Part shown: positions 41,640-52,920 of the stretch, one piece after another
How positions within the stretch are numbered: the first letter of the stretch is position 1
Layout: the number at the start of each line of letters is the position of its first letter
Assembly: GCA_019055375.1 (NCBI GenBank)
Contig: JAHQIW010005416.1
Coordinates: 1-64,000 of the forward strand
From: Parelaphostrongylus tenuis
Taxonomy: Eukaryota > Nematoda > Chromadorea > Rhabditida > Metastrongylidae
Direction: 5' to 3'
DNA: 64,000 nt
The notes under the pieces: model-generated
The model's database searches: none
What the model saw: only the letters and a program-made list of their open reading frames with translations
Told to the model about the DNA's origin: nothing
Program-made: the position numbers and the translations under genes

Positions 41640-42440
41640 TCTTCTAGCAGCTGACGCTTCGGCAGTTTGGTACTTTCAGAGCCCGGTAGTATCAGGTTGT
41701 TTTCAACATAGCCAAACACCTCCACTAAAGTGGAAAAGAATCACGGAACCCGAATTTCAGTTGGCATCAAGGACAAAATAAGTTTTTCATTTATCAAACA
41801 AGCAAACGATGTTTTGGATTTCAAACGAACATCCAGAGTGCATGGAATTCACCCGAGAGAAAACGTCAGAAAACTAACTTTTGTTCGTGAACATCCACAT
41901 TGAATTGTCTGAAAGCAGCTACTTGAAAATGAGTAACGAAAATATACTGATTCATTTCTTCTTCTCGTACAGCGCACCCGAAGGCGTTCCTGAAAAACAT
42001 GTTTAAATATCTATAAGTATGTGCAGGAAGTGAGAAGGTAGAAGTCCTAAAATTTGCTTAGCAAATAGACATATCCAATGGCAGCGAAAATGTAGCTCTT
42101 CGGAATAGGTTTAAATGGAATAACACTCTCCCAGCAAAAATTTCAGCAAGATTAAGTTCCTATATTCTGCCCTTGTTCCCAAATCAAATAAGTATAACCA
42201 TATTATTTTGTTCCAAAAGGGCAGGCTTAGAGAGATCACTAGCTGGTTGAAAAACCACCAAATACTTTGAAGCGCCGGCTAGTTCACAACCGCTTATGGG
42301 ATCGTTTATGTACAGCACGAGAGTGCATAATATTCTCCAAACAATATCGACGTTTACTGCATAGGTACGGGTACAATTTACCTAGTTTCTTGTAGAACTT
42401 GCAACGATAAATACATCGGCGGAGCTCCAAAGTTATCTTG
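41640..42440. mobile_element. Penelope-like element fragments
   Basis: 41640-41800 is the inverse 3' UTR (GCTGACGCTTCGGCAGTT, AGAGCCCGG, CACCTCCACTAAAGTGG). 42290-42440 on the plus strand encodes a GIY-YIG start, CIGTGTIYLVSCRTCNDKYIG. Same family as 25373-25905. Confidence 0.65.
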
Positions 42441-42945
42441 AAATAAAAGTATGAAAGGCCGTTGAGTAAGTTTCTTTTACTGATTAAGGCAAGAAGTGAT
42501 GAAGGAGAGATGCCATACAAGTACAGTTTGCTTGGAAATCGGCATACGTTGTGGTGTTTTCTTTTCCTTCAGAGTTCCTTGTTCCGAATTGTTTGTCCGC
42601 GGGCACTTGTCAACGCGATGTGCTCGTTTATAGTCGTGTCGAATTCGATTCTCTGAAGTGGGAGCATCGCTCGAATGACAACTTTACTGAGTTGTACACC
42701 TTTTATATGATACGGTTGCAGCTGGTTGTCCACTGTTAATGCTGTGAATTCATGTAAGGAATTCAAGCAGCTGCAGTCGATATGATATCACCTATCCGTG
42801 GCGAATCAGTACTTTTCGAAACCTTTCGCAGACTTATATTTTCTCTGAAGATGGCGAACTTTGAAATAGTATCATTAACACCTCGGAGCGGCTAAACAGA
42901 AGAAGATACTGATTTATTCAAACTATGCCGAGGTTAATAGATAGT

Positions 42946-44934
42946 CGGACCTGGGACTTATATTTTATTGTTCATAGCGAAATTGAAGAATAAGTCGTTT
43001 TTGAGAAGTATGTACTTTTACAACGTTTGTGGTTGCATAGATTTCTGGCTATTCTTCATATCGCAAACACGTTTATGCAACTCTCTCAGTGATTTCACAA
43101 ATCACAAATATCGACGAAATGCTCACAAGTGTTTAGTGTTTGCGGTTTGACACAATCCAGACAAATAGACTCGAGCGGGAAAGTTTTTTCGAATATTATT
43201 TCGCACATAATTCGGCCTTTCTCTATCTACAGCAGGCACACTATCCAATTTTTTGCGCTGTTGAACGAACGCAAAAAAGTCCAGTAAAATTTATGCACAA
43301 TAACATCACCAGCAGTAAAAATGTAGGTACTGTATCACTCACATCAGTATGATATAGTTCTCTAAAAAACTCTAATAGGAAATTTGTGACTCTTTGCTTC
43401 ACCACAGTCACGTTCAAACCTTTTCATTTTAAAACTAAATCAATATATTTGTCATCTTTATGACCCAATTTCTTTTGACTCAGCAAGGATCAATCCTTTT
43501 TAGTTTTTCAGTTTTTAGATAGACAAACGCGAGATTACTATTGGATTGTTTCTTCGAAGGGGTCTAACGTTTCGAAGAAGTCTCTTCATAGCTTGAAAGC
43601 GGTAGAACGTTCACCTTGATAGATAGTTTTCTCAGTCAAATACTGTCATGACCACAACAGAAAAAGTCAAAATGTGGATCGATTGCATAGATAATCACTT
43701 CTTCAAATAATCACTGTCTGGTGTGTATGCCTCGAGGTGTCGGCAACGCAGAGTTTACTTGTTGTGAGGAGTGTATCTGTCTGTTTTTTATGAATTGTTC
43801 TGTAACTTGAGTTTGTTTTTAATGAACTGATAAGTTATGTAATCCTGAAATTTTTTCTAATAATGTCGCGAAAATTCGTTTCGAACTTGATCTCTTGGGT
43901 GTACGTTTCCTGCTTTTGAGAAAAGATGTTTCACGTGATAACAAATGTTCAATGCAACTCTATAGCTTTTTATCATAGTATATTTTGCAGAACCGTTTTC
44001 ACTGCTAGCATCATTTTGATAAGAGACAATGAAGACGCGGCCAAATGAATCCGATTTTCCGCTCAATGGTGAAAATCACGCACTCCGTATAGTTGAACTT
44101 TTTGTTCGGTTTCGAAATGCTTGAGGGAGAGCAAGAGTGATTATTGTTTGGGCAAAAAACATCGTCTTTGCTACCAACGTAGATTAACTGAATTTTTGAT
44201 GAAATAACATGGGGTGATCAGCAAAACATTTGGGCTCTTATCATCTTTTCGAAGCATAAGGAACCCATTATCAATACATCCTGCTTACCATCAGGTAAAC
44301 TGAAAGTCTTTGGATCTGAATTCTGCACCAGTTTGTGGCAGCTGAATTCGGTCATGATAGAATTGTATTCAACTTCATGCAGAAGGCGTACCTCCTAATG
44401 ACGTTATTTTTACCTGACCAAGACTCATTGTAGAAAAGTTATATTAGTCTTCTGTCAGATTTCTGGGAACGCATGTACCATAACTTTCTCCTCGTACAAC
44501 CACCTCAAACACTCCGGCTGTGTGATTTACATAAAAGTCAAAGCGTTTGGAAGTAATAGCTACTCTTTTTGATAAATCCTAGCTTACGGAGACTCTTATT
44601 TATTCGTAATGAGACTTTCAGATTGTATAAGTCCTTACCTTACAAAACCGAAGCTCTTTTTTCCCATGATGAGTATCAAATTTTCTGATGTATTGATTTC
44701 TCACACTTTCTGCAGTCCTCTTGAACACGAAAGTAAATGAACAATCGAGATTAGCCCAGCAGTATGAGATGATTTGTGTTATATGCCTTATGTTTTTTGA
44801 GGTGGTGCCGCATTTCCGTTGTGAATTTTGAGTTGAATTTCGATGTAAATGTTCTGAAAGTTTTGAATCTATGTACGTTATTCCTTATTTTCTTCTCAAG
44901 GCAAATACAAGGTTTCATAATAGTATTTCTTATG
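42946..44934. other. Unassigned DNA
   Basis: About 2 kb with no supported gene, RNA or repeat. Confidence 0.35.
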
Positions 44935-45610
44935 TGAACTGACGCTCCGGCGGTTTTTTCTCTCTCTTCAGAGCTTTGAATGATCAGCTAAGTTTCAACC
45001 TATCAGCCAAACACTTCCATTGCTCTCATTCCATTAAAAAAAAACCACCAAACCTAGATTTCGATCGTTTCAAGCACAAAATTGACTTTCAGTTTACTTT
45101 GTAATTTTTCCACTGAGTTTGTTATCACCTGTATCAAATTTAACAATTTTATATACTACTTCATATCACATGTGATAAGAGACATTCCTCCCTGTGGTTC
45201 ATTCTTGAAATGGTGGTATACATACAAAACGCTTTTAAAATCTGCGTGCAGATGTTTTATATTCCTGTGCGAGGATGGTGACTTCTATTTCGAAATCTAT
45301 TTCGTTATGCGTTTGTGTCCTATGCATGCATAGTTAGGTAGTTGGTATCGAAATATCCTTGCTGTCTGATTGTTCTGGTCTCCATTATACAACTCAGTAG
45401 AAAACTTGTAAAAGCAGTGAGTAAGTTGAAGATTGATTTTGTGCTCATTCTGATTGAAACTATAAATTTGATGATTCTAACTAACGGAGTAGTAAAGGTA
45501 TTTGACCGAATGGGACGTGGGCAACCTGATCTTTCCAGGCTCCGAAGAGTACGAAACCGCCGAAAGTTCAGCTCACAGATCAAACTGTGTTTGAAAACCT
45601 CGTGTACGGA
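44935..45610. mobile_element. Head-to-head pair of Penelope-like element 3' ends
   Basis: 44935-45333 is minus sense: the C-terminal block [19 protein letters not shown] at about 45297-45240, then the 3' UTR running to GAACTGACGCTCCGGCGG. 45335-45610 is the plus-sense 3' UTR ending CCAGGCTCCGAAGAGTACG, then CCGCCGAAAGTTCAGCTC. The 3' ends point outward. Confidence 0.7.
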
Positions 45611-47569
45611 TCAGGAAGAATAAAGAAATACTGAAGCGTGTCGAGGTCGATAGACATTGGGCTTCGGGATCTATATATGTTTGGCTTGAAAGACACCGTG
45701 CAAAGAATTTTTTTGTGATTAACCCAATCGGTAAAGTGCTGTGATAAAGTTTTTCCTATGCTTTTACAGAGTTCTATGTTCTCAAATATTGTAGTAATCG
45801 AAAAATTTTCGCGTGTCATCAAACCAGCTTCGTCGCGATTGTGTTAATGGTGTCATCGAATTCTAATCATGTTGATCATCTTACGCCCTTCCGTTCGTTA
45901 AACAATCAAGTGAGCGTTAGTAGATCTCCATTTGACACTATCGCTACTCAATAGGTTTGCGCCTTGCACTACCAAAAGCATTTGTCTGTCATTCGCTTTC
46001 ACATATGGCTTTTCTTTGAAGATGTAATGGGGTGCTACCAACGCAGCAACTTTCTAAGAACACTATCAAATGTGCAGTCCCGTTCGACGTATTCGTGCTT
46101 CTTCAGTATATGTGAAGTGATGGGCTCATGTAGTGTTATTCCTTTGGTCTTTGTAAGAACAGCGGTCACTGTATTTGTCGCTACAAATCCATTATCGGGA
46201 TTGGTAATGTGGCTACTCATTGGTGTTAAGAATCTGTGCGCATTTTACTTCGTGAACGCAGAGATTTGTATTTTATTAGTGGTTCACAGATACTACATTG
46301 ACTGAAGACACGATGCTGTAATAGACACGTTCAGATTGAATAAGTAAGGACAGCCATCTTTCTGATCCGATTCTACAGCACATCCTGACGTCTACTTATG
46401 CCTAAGATTCCACTCAAGGTGAATACCACACGTCATGCGGGGCTTTTTATCCCTTTCTTCATCCTATAATCTCATCGAGGTCCCTAAGTATATCCTATAA
46501 GGGCATAAAGTGGTGCACGTATATGCACTTATGTATGATAATTACGAGTTGAGTGAATCTTTGCACTTATGTATGATAATAACGTGTTCAATGAGTCTCG
46601 TCGTCGCTACAATAAGAGTGCATTTCCTGAATCTTATTGCGTCACAGAGAAATTATACCTTTGCGGGCGGTGAGGGTCATTTTGACTTCCAGCTGGGGCT
46701 TCGTTCGAACGGCTACAAAGATTAGTGCGCGCACCAGTACAAATCCAGTTGATTGTTATCTTGAGAGAATATTGTCCTCAATAGATGATGGAATATCACT
46801 GGCGATTCTTGTGCATGAATAATTCCAGTAAGTCACGTTAGGCTTTTTGAAACCCTTCATTTTTCCGGGAAAAAATGCGTCCTCGCGAAAATGAATTTAT
46901 TTCTAGCTGTTACAGCACATTTTTTCTTCTTTTGTTCACGTACGTGTAATCAGTCGATAGTTTGCTTTGCAGAGTATGTTCTACCAATAAGTGAAACAGC
47001 GTTTTGAAATGGGAATCATTTTTCAACGTCACAGCGAATTTCTCGGTATTATTTAGAGAATCTTGGTTCTCAGACAATCTTATCGCTAGAGACAAAATTC
47101 AGCATTGAAAGGAATTGTAAAGCTCTTTTTAAAAGAAGAGCGCTTAGATATCTCGAAAATTCCAATTTCTGTTGCATACAGTCACATTCTGTGAGATGTA
47201 TTCGTGACTTGGTTTTTCTAGCAAAACCTTTACTACAATATCAATATTTACTCTATGGCTGAAGAATGAATATTTTATTACGAAGCTTGACTTTCCGAGA
47301 GGATATCTTTTGCTTGCGCTCCCAGCCAAAAAAATAACCTTTTGGTTTTGCAGTAGTGTGCTCATCCTTTCAACTCTACAGCGGACTTGTTGGTACTTAT
47401 ATGTACAATTTTGATTCTAAGGAATCCTGATCATTACGGAAAGGTAGGTAGATCATTATTGGAGGGAGTTTTATAAACGTAATTCTAGTGAAAAAACGCT
47501 CAATAATAATACTAATATATAATAATACAGAAATACCTAATCATCATTGCGCCACTCTTGTTCTGCATC
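45611..47569. other. Unassigned DNA
   Basis: A 24-bp tandem-like repeat (GCACTTATGTATGATAAT) near 46526-46580. No gene recognised. Confidence 0.35.
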
Positions 47570-48310
47570 GCTCTTCAATTATCCCTCTGAAGATTTTCTT
47601 GTACTGATGCAGACCTTTGCCCTCCTCTTGCAGGTCCCTGTTAAGTAAGTGTTCCTTTGCGATGGAGTCTCGGCTAGAGGAGCATTAGTAGACCAGCTTT
47701 CTACGAAGAGATGACTCTCTCATCTGGCAGCTTACCCATTAGGCTCATCACATCACTGTCTGCAAGATGCCCAGCTTGTCTAAGATTCGTGCCCGGGTCT
47801 CGTCTCGTAGGTGCACCCTCTTTCACCACAGACGTTGAACAGCTTTATTCCATATATATGCCGTTTGCAGGGAATGCTCTGGTGCAGTTTTTTCTTCCTT
47901 TGAATTGCATCACCGACTCGTCAATGCATACAATTCTGCCTGGCTGAAATATATCCTTACACTTTCTGTTCACCAGTGTTAGCAGCGCCACCGTCATAGA
48001 TAAGGTGTCCTCTGCAGCGCATCACTTATTATCTGCTAGACGCTAGTGATTGATGACTTTCAAAAGTCTATCTCTCGGCATAACACCCGGCTATAAATTG
48101 GGGTTATGAAAGGATCGGTGGCTGGTCCAGTTTTTCAACTTGGCAATGACACTACATTCATCTGAAGGAACAAGCCAAGCATTTTCTTCATCTCATGGAT
48201 CGCTGTCTTTTCCCATTTCTCGTTTTCTGCTGTCGAGAGATGTTCATTTACTTCACAGTCAGTTCCCAAACATCCCTCTTAAAAAGTTTGTAAAAATCGG
48301 CTGACTCATT
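47570..48310 (-). mobile_element. piggyBac (PGBD-type) transposase relic
   Basis: Minus-strand pieces in order: SADFYKLFKRDVWELTV (about 48290), HEMKKMLGLFLQMNVVSLPS (about 48195), TDPFITPIYSRVMPRDRLLK, PGRIVCIDESVMQFKGRKN (about 47940-47890, with the conserved IDE), YGIKLFNVCGERG-like after a frameshift, and ETPSQRNTYLTGTCKRRAK (about 47680-47620). Several stops and shifts; non-functional. Confidence 0.75.
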
Positions 48311-48969
48311 GTAGCATCGCATGGTGTCGCTTTAAAGACCTATTTCTAGCCCTGAAGGGACATTGAACGACACACACTTCTCGACCAGTTATCCACCATC
48401 CAATGCACCGGTATCGGCTGAAGTACCCTTGTACCTGACTGTTCAGTCACTATCCACAAAAACCACGCATTGATATACGCGATGCATAAAAGGAAGTACT
48501 CATAGTGATTTCAGTTGAGAGTGAATTTGCATCACATACAAGTGACTGACCAGGAAGACTCCGGTGTTCTGATGAAAAGTTCCAACTTGCTGAAAATTGT
48601 CTTCTTGATGTTATCTAAGAACTGAGAACTGTACGAGACGCAGAAAACTACAACGCTGACATTGGACCAGAAAAAACCCCGTAGGGCATGTAGAATCGGT
48701 GTGCCCTGTTCAATGGCGAAATAGCCACATCAAAATGTGCTCGTAGTACAGAATAAGCGCATAATAGAAAGTTAATTTCCATAGAACGATAGAGCAAGGT
48801 TTTTTCTGAATTCAGTTGGTGTCCCAATATTTATAGTGCACTACTATCAAGAAATTATTATTTTTATGTCATCCATGAACTAAGGTCGCGTGCAATGAGC
48901 ACTACCATTTTTGAGAAACCGTTCATTGTTCTCTAATGTTAGATCACTATGAGAAATTGAGTTTTGCAA
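48311..48969. other. Unassigned DNA
   Basis: Flank of the piggyBac relic; no further domain recognised. Confidence 0.35.
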
Positions 48970-49165
48970 AGAGCGCATTTGGCGCAGTGGTAAGAGGTGC
49001 TTTGAGCTGCACACAAGGTTGATGGTTTGGTTTCGCGCTCACGGCCAAGCAGACCTTCCGTACCTTCGCGGTTTGTTAATCAGTACTAGACTTCTCTGAA
49101 AGCGTAGCGCACTGTTGGGACATCGGTAGGTTACCGCGAGTCATTGTAAAGTCCAGTATGATTTG
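48970..49165 (+). repeat. tRNA-derived SINE (family 1), diverged
   Basis: GAGCGCATTTGGCGCAGTGGTAAGAGGTGC head, B-box region GGTTTGGTTTCGCGCTCACGG, body to CGCGAGTCATTGTAAAGTCCAG; the last third is missing. Confidence 0.75.
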
Positions 49166-50439
49166 TCGTTTTGAAAGTAGAAAATGGTAATGTCATTGAT
49201 TAACCGACTATCTGTTCATTCGAGAATTTTACATAGACAAGTCATTGTTGACTTAAAGGATACAAGATAAATATATTGGAGGCGTAGCTAAATATAAATA
49301 TAATAGCATGGAATTCTCGATAAAAGTTTGGAAAATGGAAAGCATGCAACTGGTTTTTTTTTCCTCAAAATGCGGTTATAGAAGCAGCACTAGTGTTGTT
49401 TCTATGAATTATTGACTTTCTTCTATGATATTTGACCATTTACTGATTATGAAACCCCATCTGCTGGCGAAAGAAAAAAATATGAATTTTGTTGAAAAAA
49501 AGCTGCCAGATTAGCTTTGACTCTCCGTAGCCGTTCAGAGCTCCCACCAGTCGAAAATGTTGCTGTCCACAAATAATTACTTGTAAATGTTTTTGCAGTC
49601 GACCGACATTACAATTTCTACACGTGTTCTCGTATATCAAGCAGCGTCTGAAGTCTATTTCTTCAAGCAATTTTCTATAACTCTTCTATTGGTCACTGGA
49701 TCATCGGCTTCGTACACTCTGGTGTTATAGTTTTTTTTTTCTGCCTGAATTAATTTTTAATCCACCATATGTACTTCGCATCTCCCTCACAAACTAATCT
49801 CTTGTCCCTTGGTCGCGAAGCAGCGGCGCGTCCTCAGATGACAAGTTGGTATTAGATGGGATAAAAGCGACTTTGTGCTTGCCTAAGATGCGACTGCAGT
49901 CAGGTGACGGATTTCCTGTTTCTCCTGCATCGAATTGCGCCTACCTTTTATGTGTGAATAGATATTCGTACATGCACGGATGAATCTTTTCTCGCTGAGC
50001 GGATTGTATTCTACGAGTAAGATCAGTCGAAAACCTGTTATCACTGGCAGAAAGTGGATGAAAAGTGGTTGGGAATCGTCTCCAAAAGAAGCTGTGCGTC
50101 TTCTTCAGGAGATATGCCGCTAAAATCTCAGAACCATTGGGATACTCAAATTGCGAAGGTCAAAGGTAACAATCCGTTGCTATAACGCGCCTTCACTTGC
50201 ATACAAATATAGATGACGTGATTATAGAGGCAAGAAGGATAAAGTTTGAGTGATCAGACTGACAAAAACGAGGAGATGGCGCTCATTTGAGGCTGCTTAT
50301 GATTTCAAACAAAGGTTTCCTTGAGAGATGCGATAACAAGGGAGTTGGTGTAATCGGCGTTCTCGTTAGCATGTATATTATCATAGACATACTCAAACTA
50401 TTGACAGCCCTAGTACTACGTTTTTTTCGAAGGGTTGTG
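49166..50439. other. Unassigned DNA, possibly 5' part of the following retrotransposon relic
   Basis: 49830-49900 may correspond to the upstream end of the RTE-like ORF, but the match is too weak to call. Confidence 0.3.
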
Positions 50440-52590
50440 GATGATTACCGACATTGCTAATCTTCGTCATCTATTCACCGCACCATACTATGACGAAGAA
50501 ATGGTCGTAGAGTTCCATACAGACTTCGGGACTCATACAGAAGACCGTACCTACCTACTTTGAGGTCATCATTGAAAACTTTGACGTCAACATTATTCTT
50601 CGAGAAGGTTTAGAGCCTTTTCTTATGCTTACGTACATACGTAGCTTACGTACATTTCAGCGGTATCGCCCACTTCATCAGAGCCACGCGCCCCACACAG
50701 AACCGTACTTTATAGTAGGGACAGGGAAGCGTGATGGTGATAGCACGTGATTTTGTATTATCACAATTATTTCGGTTGGTGGATTATGGTCAAGATTAGT
50801 CTTAGGAGGACGACTGAAAAATGTTAGCTTGGCACCTAACGACTTGTATGGAACGAATTGAGAGCTGGGTAAACGAGTGTTCAAATCTATTATGCGACCA
50901 AGGTCGTTCGTATTAGTTCGCAAATCTAGAGGCTCGTTTTCAACACTGGGCGAGTTGACGATAATCAGTTTACTTTTGGGAAGGTGCTACTGTTGCTGAC
51001 ATCAACGAGGAATACGATCGACCTATCCAGCATATTCACATAGGCGCTATGAAAGCTGAGAAATCAAGAGTCGACAAGTGACGTTCATGTTCATAAGCAC
51101 TTAAGCTATTACGTCGATATGAAATCGCTTGAACCACAAGCAATAGTCAACTCACGACGTGACTTCAAAATCACTGCTGAAATATTATCAAAGAAGATTC
51201 TGGAGGAAACAGCAAATGTTATGGTCGAAGCTGCAGAGACTACGAAGAGCATTTACAATGCTCACCAAACCTTCAACAATTACAAAAGTAAGACAAGTAC
51301 GTTCAACGCCTACTTAGAGCGCTTGCGGCTTATGAAAGCAAAAGAGAAAATCATCACAGAGGCACCTCAAATCTTTGCAGTCATCACTCCAACCTGCCCT
51401 TAAATAAAATAAAGGTCGATGGATGTGTAATATGTCGTGCTACCGATTTGTTTCTCCGAAATTTTGCGTCCCCTTTTTCGATAAAGGATCGAACAGCACT
51501 TGGTCCAGACAGGTGAGCACCTAAGCACTTCACGAACCTTTCGTGAATCCTCATCAACGCACTCGCTCGATTCTTTACACGTTATCTGCCAGAATTCCAT
51601 GTCTTATTTTAATGAAGCACCAAATATGACGTGTTATCGTTCAGAAGGAGAACTTTCACGACAATGGCAACTTTCGCTTAATTTGTTTGTTGCTTGTCGC
51701 GTATCAATTCTTCTCTTGAAATGTCGTAAACAGGATTGACAGAATACTGGTGAGTGGAAATCTCTGGTGGTAATTACACTATATTCGATTCGTTGACGAC
51801 ATCGATTTGTTACATCAAGCATTAACCTGCGGAAAAAATATTCTGGCCAACTTGGGCAACGCAAATGAAAAGATTTATCTGCGACTAAATATCACAAGAA
51901 TTTATGTTTATGAAGAACGATTGATTTATATGCCGCATTCACGCTCAACAAATGAGTACCACCGAGGCTCCAGATACATTTATCTTATCCGGGAATTCAA
52001 CAAGATGAAACGACTCAGCTCCAAAGTTTATGAAACGAGAGCGGCGACTTGGGAAGCTTCTAAGAACATAGATAATGTAGTAAAGGAACAAGTAGCATCT
52101 TACTCGGTACCCATTTTTTGAGTCCATGATTGCTTCAACGAACCACTCAGCGTTATCGAACGGGTATCGAGTAGGTCGGTGATAAGAGTATCCGGTCTCG
52201 TGTAATTGCGGAGAACAATCCAAAGTTGCAAAATTTGTTATCGACTAAAATTCACAGGCAGCATTCTACACACCGAATCTCCAGAATCAGGTTTGCAGAA
52301 CGTGTGATGCATTCTAACAAAGGCCTATGGATAGGTGCCATTAGCGTCTGGATTCTTTGGGATGTCAAACGCTCAACAGAAGAATCAGCGATTGCATGGA
52401 CAGAGTTGGTGACGGAAGCTCAAAAGAATGATGTTCGCGGTAATCCAAGGCACGTAAAACCTACAGGACTAGTCTTATACGTGTCAGAGAAAAATGGATG
52501 GTCTACGTACCACAACACTGTTTGTTCAGTGATAAGTTCAATGGACTTGCAGTGTAAAATGTTCGTCGTCGCCTACTCCTAATATAGAGG
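50440..52590 (+). mobile_element. RTE-like non-LTR retrotransposon pol relic
   Basis: Order follows an RTE-type pol. Endonuclease piece APYYDEEMVVEFHTDFGTHT and EDRTYL at 50480-50560. Linker INEEYDRPIQHIHIGAMKAE near 51003. EAAETTKSIYNAHQTF near 51225. RFVDDIDLLH-like near 51790. YIYLIREFNKMKRLSSKVYE near 51975. A WAGHVMR-like block (RFAERVMHSNKGLW) and SVWILWDVKRSTE at 52290-52385. Core RT is largely deleted and many stops intervene. 50643-50685 carries the motif also at 26255. Confidence 0.7.
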
Positions 52591-52599
52591 ACTGAGCGC

Positions 52600-52730
52600 C
52601 CCAAGAGGACTGCCTAAGGACGAAAAGGGTACCACCCGACTGATGAGATCGTCAAGGTTGAAACACGTGCATCGGACTGTATTAATCAGCCCTTACATGA
52701 CAGACCACATGCGTGGCTCAACAATTAATT
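52600..52730 (+). repeat. Hammerhead-bearing repeat fragment, second subfamily
   Basis: Single arm ending in CATGCGTGGCTCAAC. The motif at 52634-52677 keeps CUGAUGAGAUC and GAAACACGUGCAUCGG, but stem II is mispaired and the triplet is GCA. Confidence 0.65.
52634..52677 (+). ncRNA. Degenerate hammerhead ribozyme
   Basis: Core letters mostly present. Stem II (GAUC...GGUU) and the cleavage site have decayed, and the motif is one base longer than the 43-nt norm. Confidence 0.55.
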
Positions 52731-52747
52731 ATGTGGCATGTTTGACT

Positions 52748-52920
52748 TTGATCAATTCCTAAAGATTGCGCCATGACATTCGATCTCATAAAGCATCAAA
52801 GAGGTGACTATGAATTCAAATCCGGCATAGTCTTTCCACAAGCCACAATTTTGATGATAACAGCGATAAGGGTATAGCTCTCGGCGTTGATCAGTCTTAA
52901 GGGATGAGCTACGCTATACG
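52748..52920 (-). repeat. tRNA-derived SINE (family 1) fragments
   Basis: TTGATCAATTCCTAAAGATTGCGCC and, separately, TAGCTCTCGGCGTTGATCAGTC: two partial, diverged 3' ends. Confidence 0.5.
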
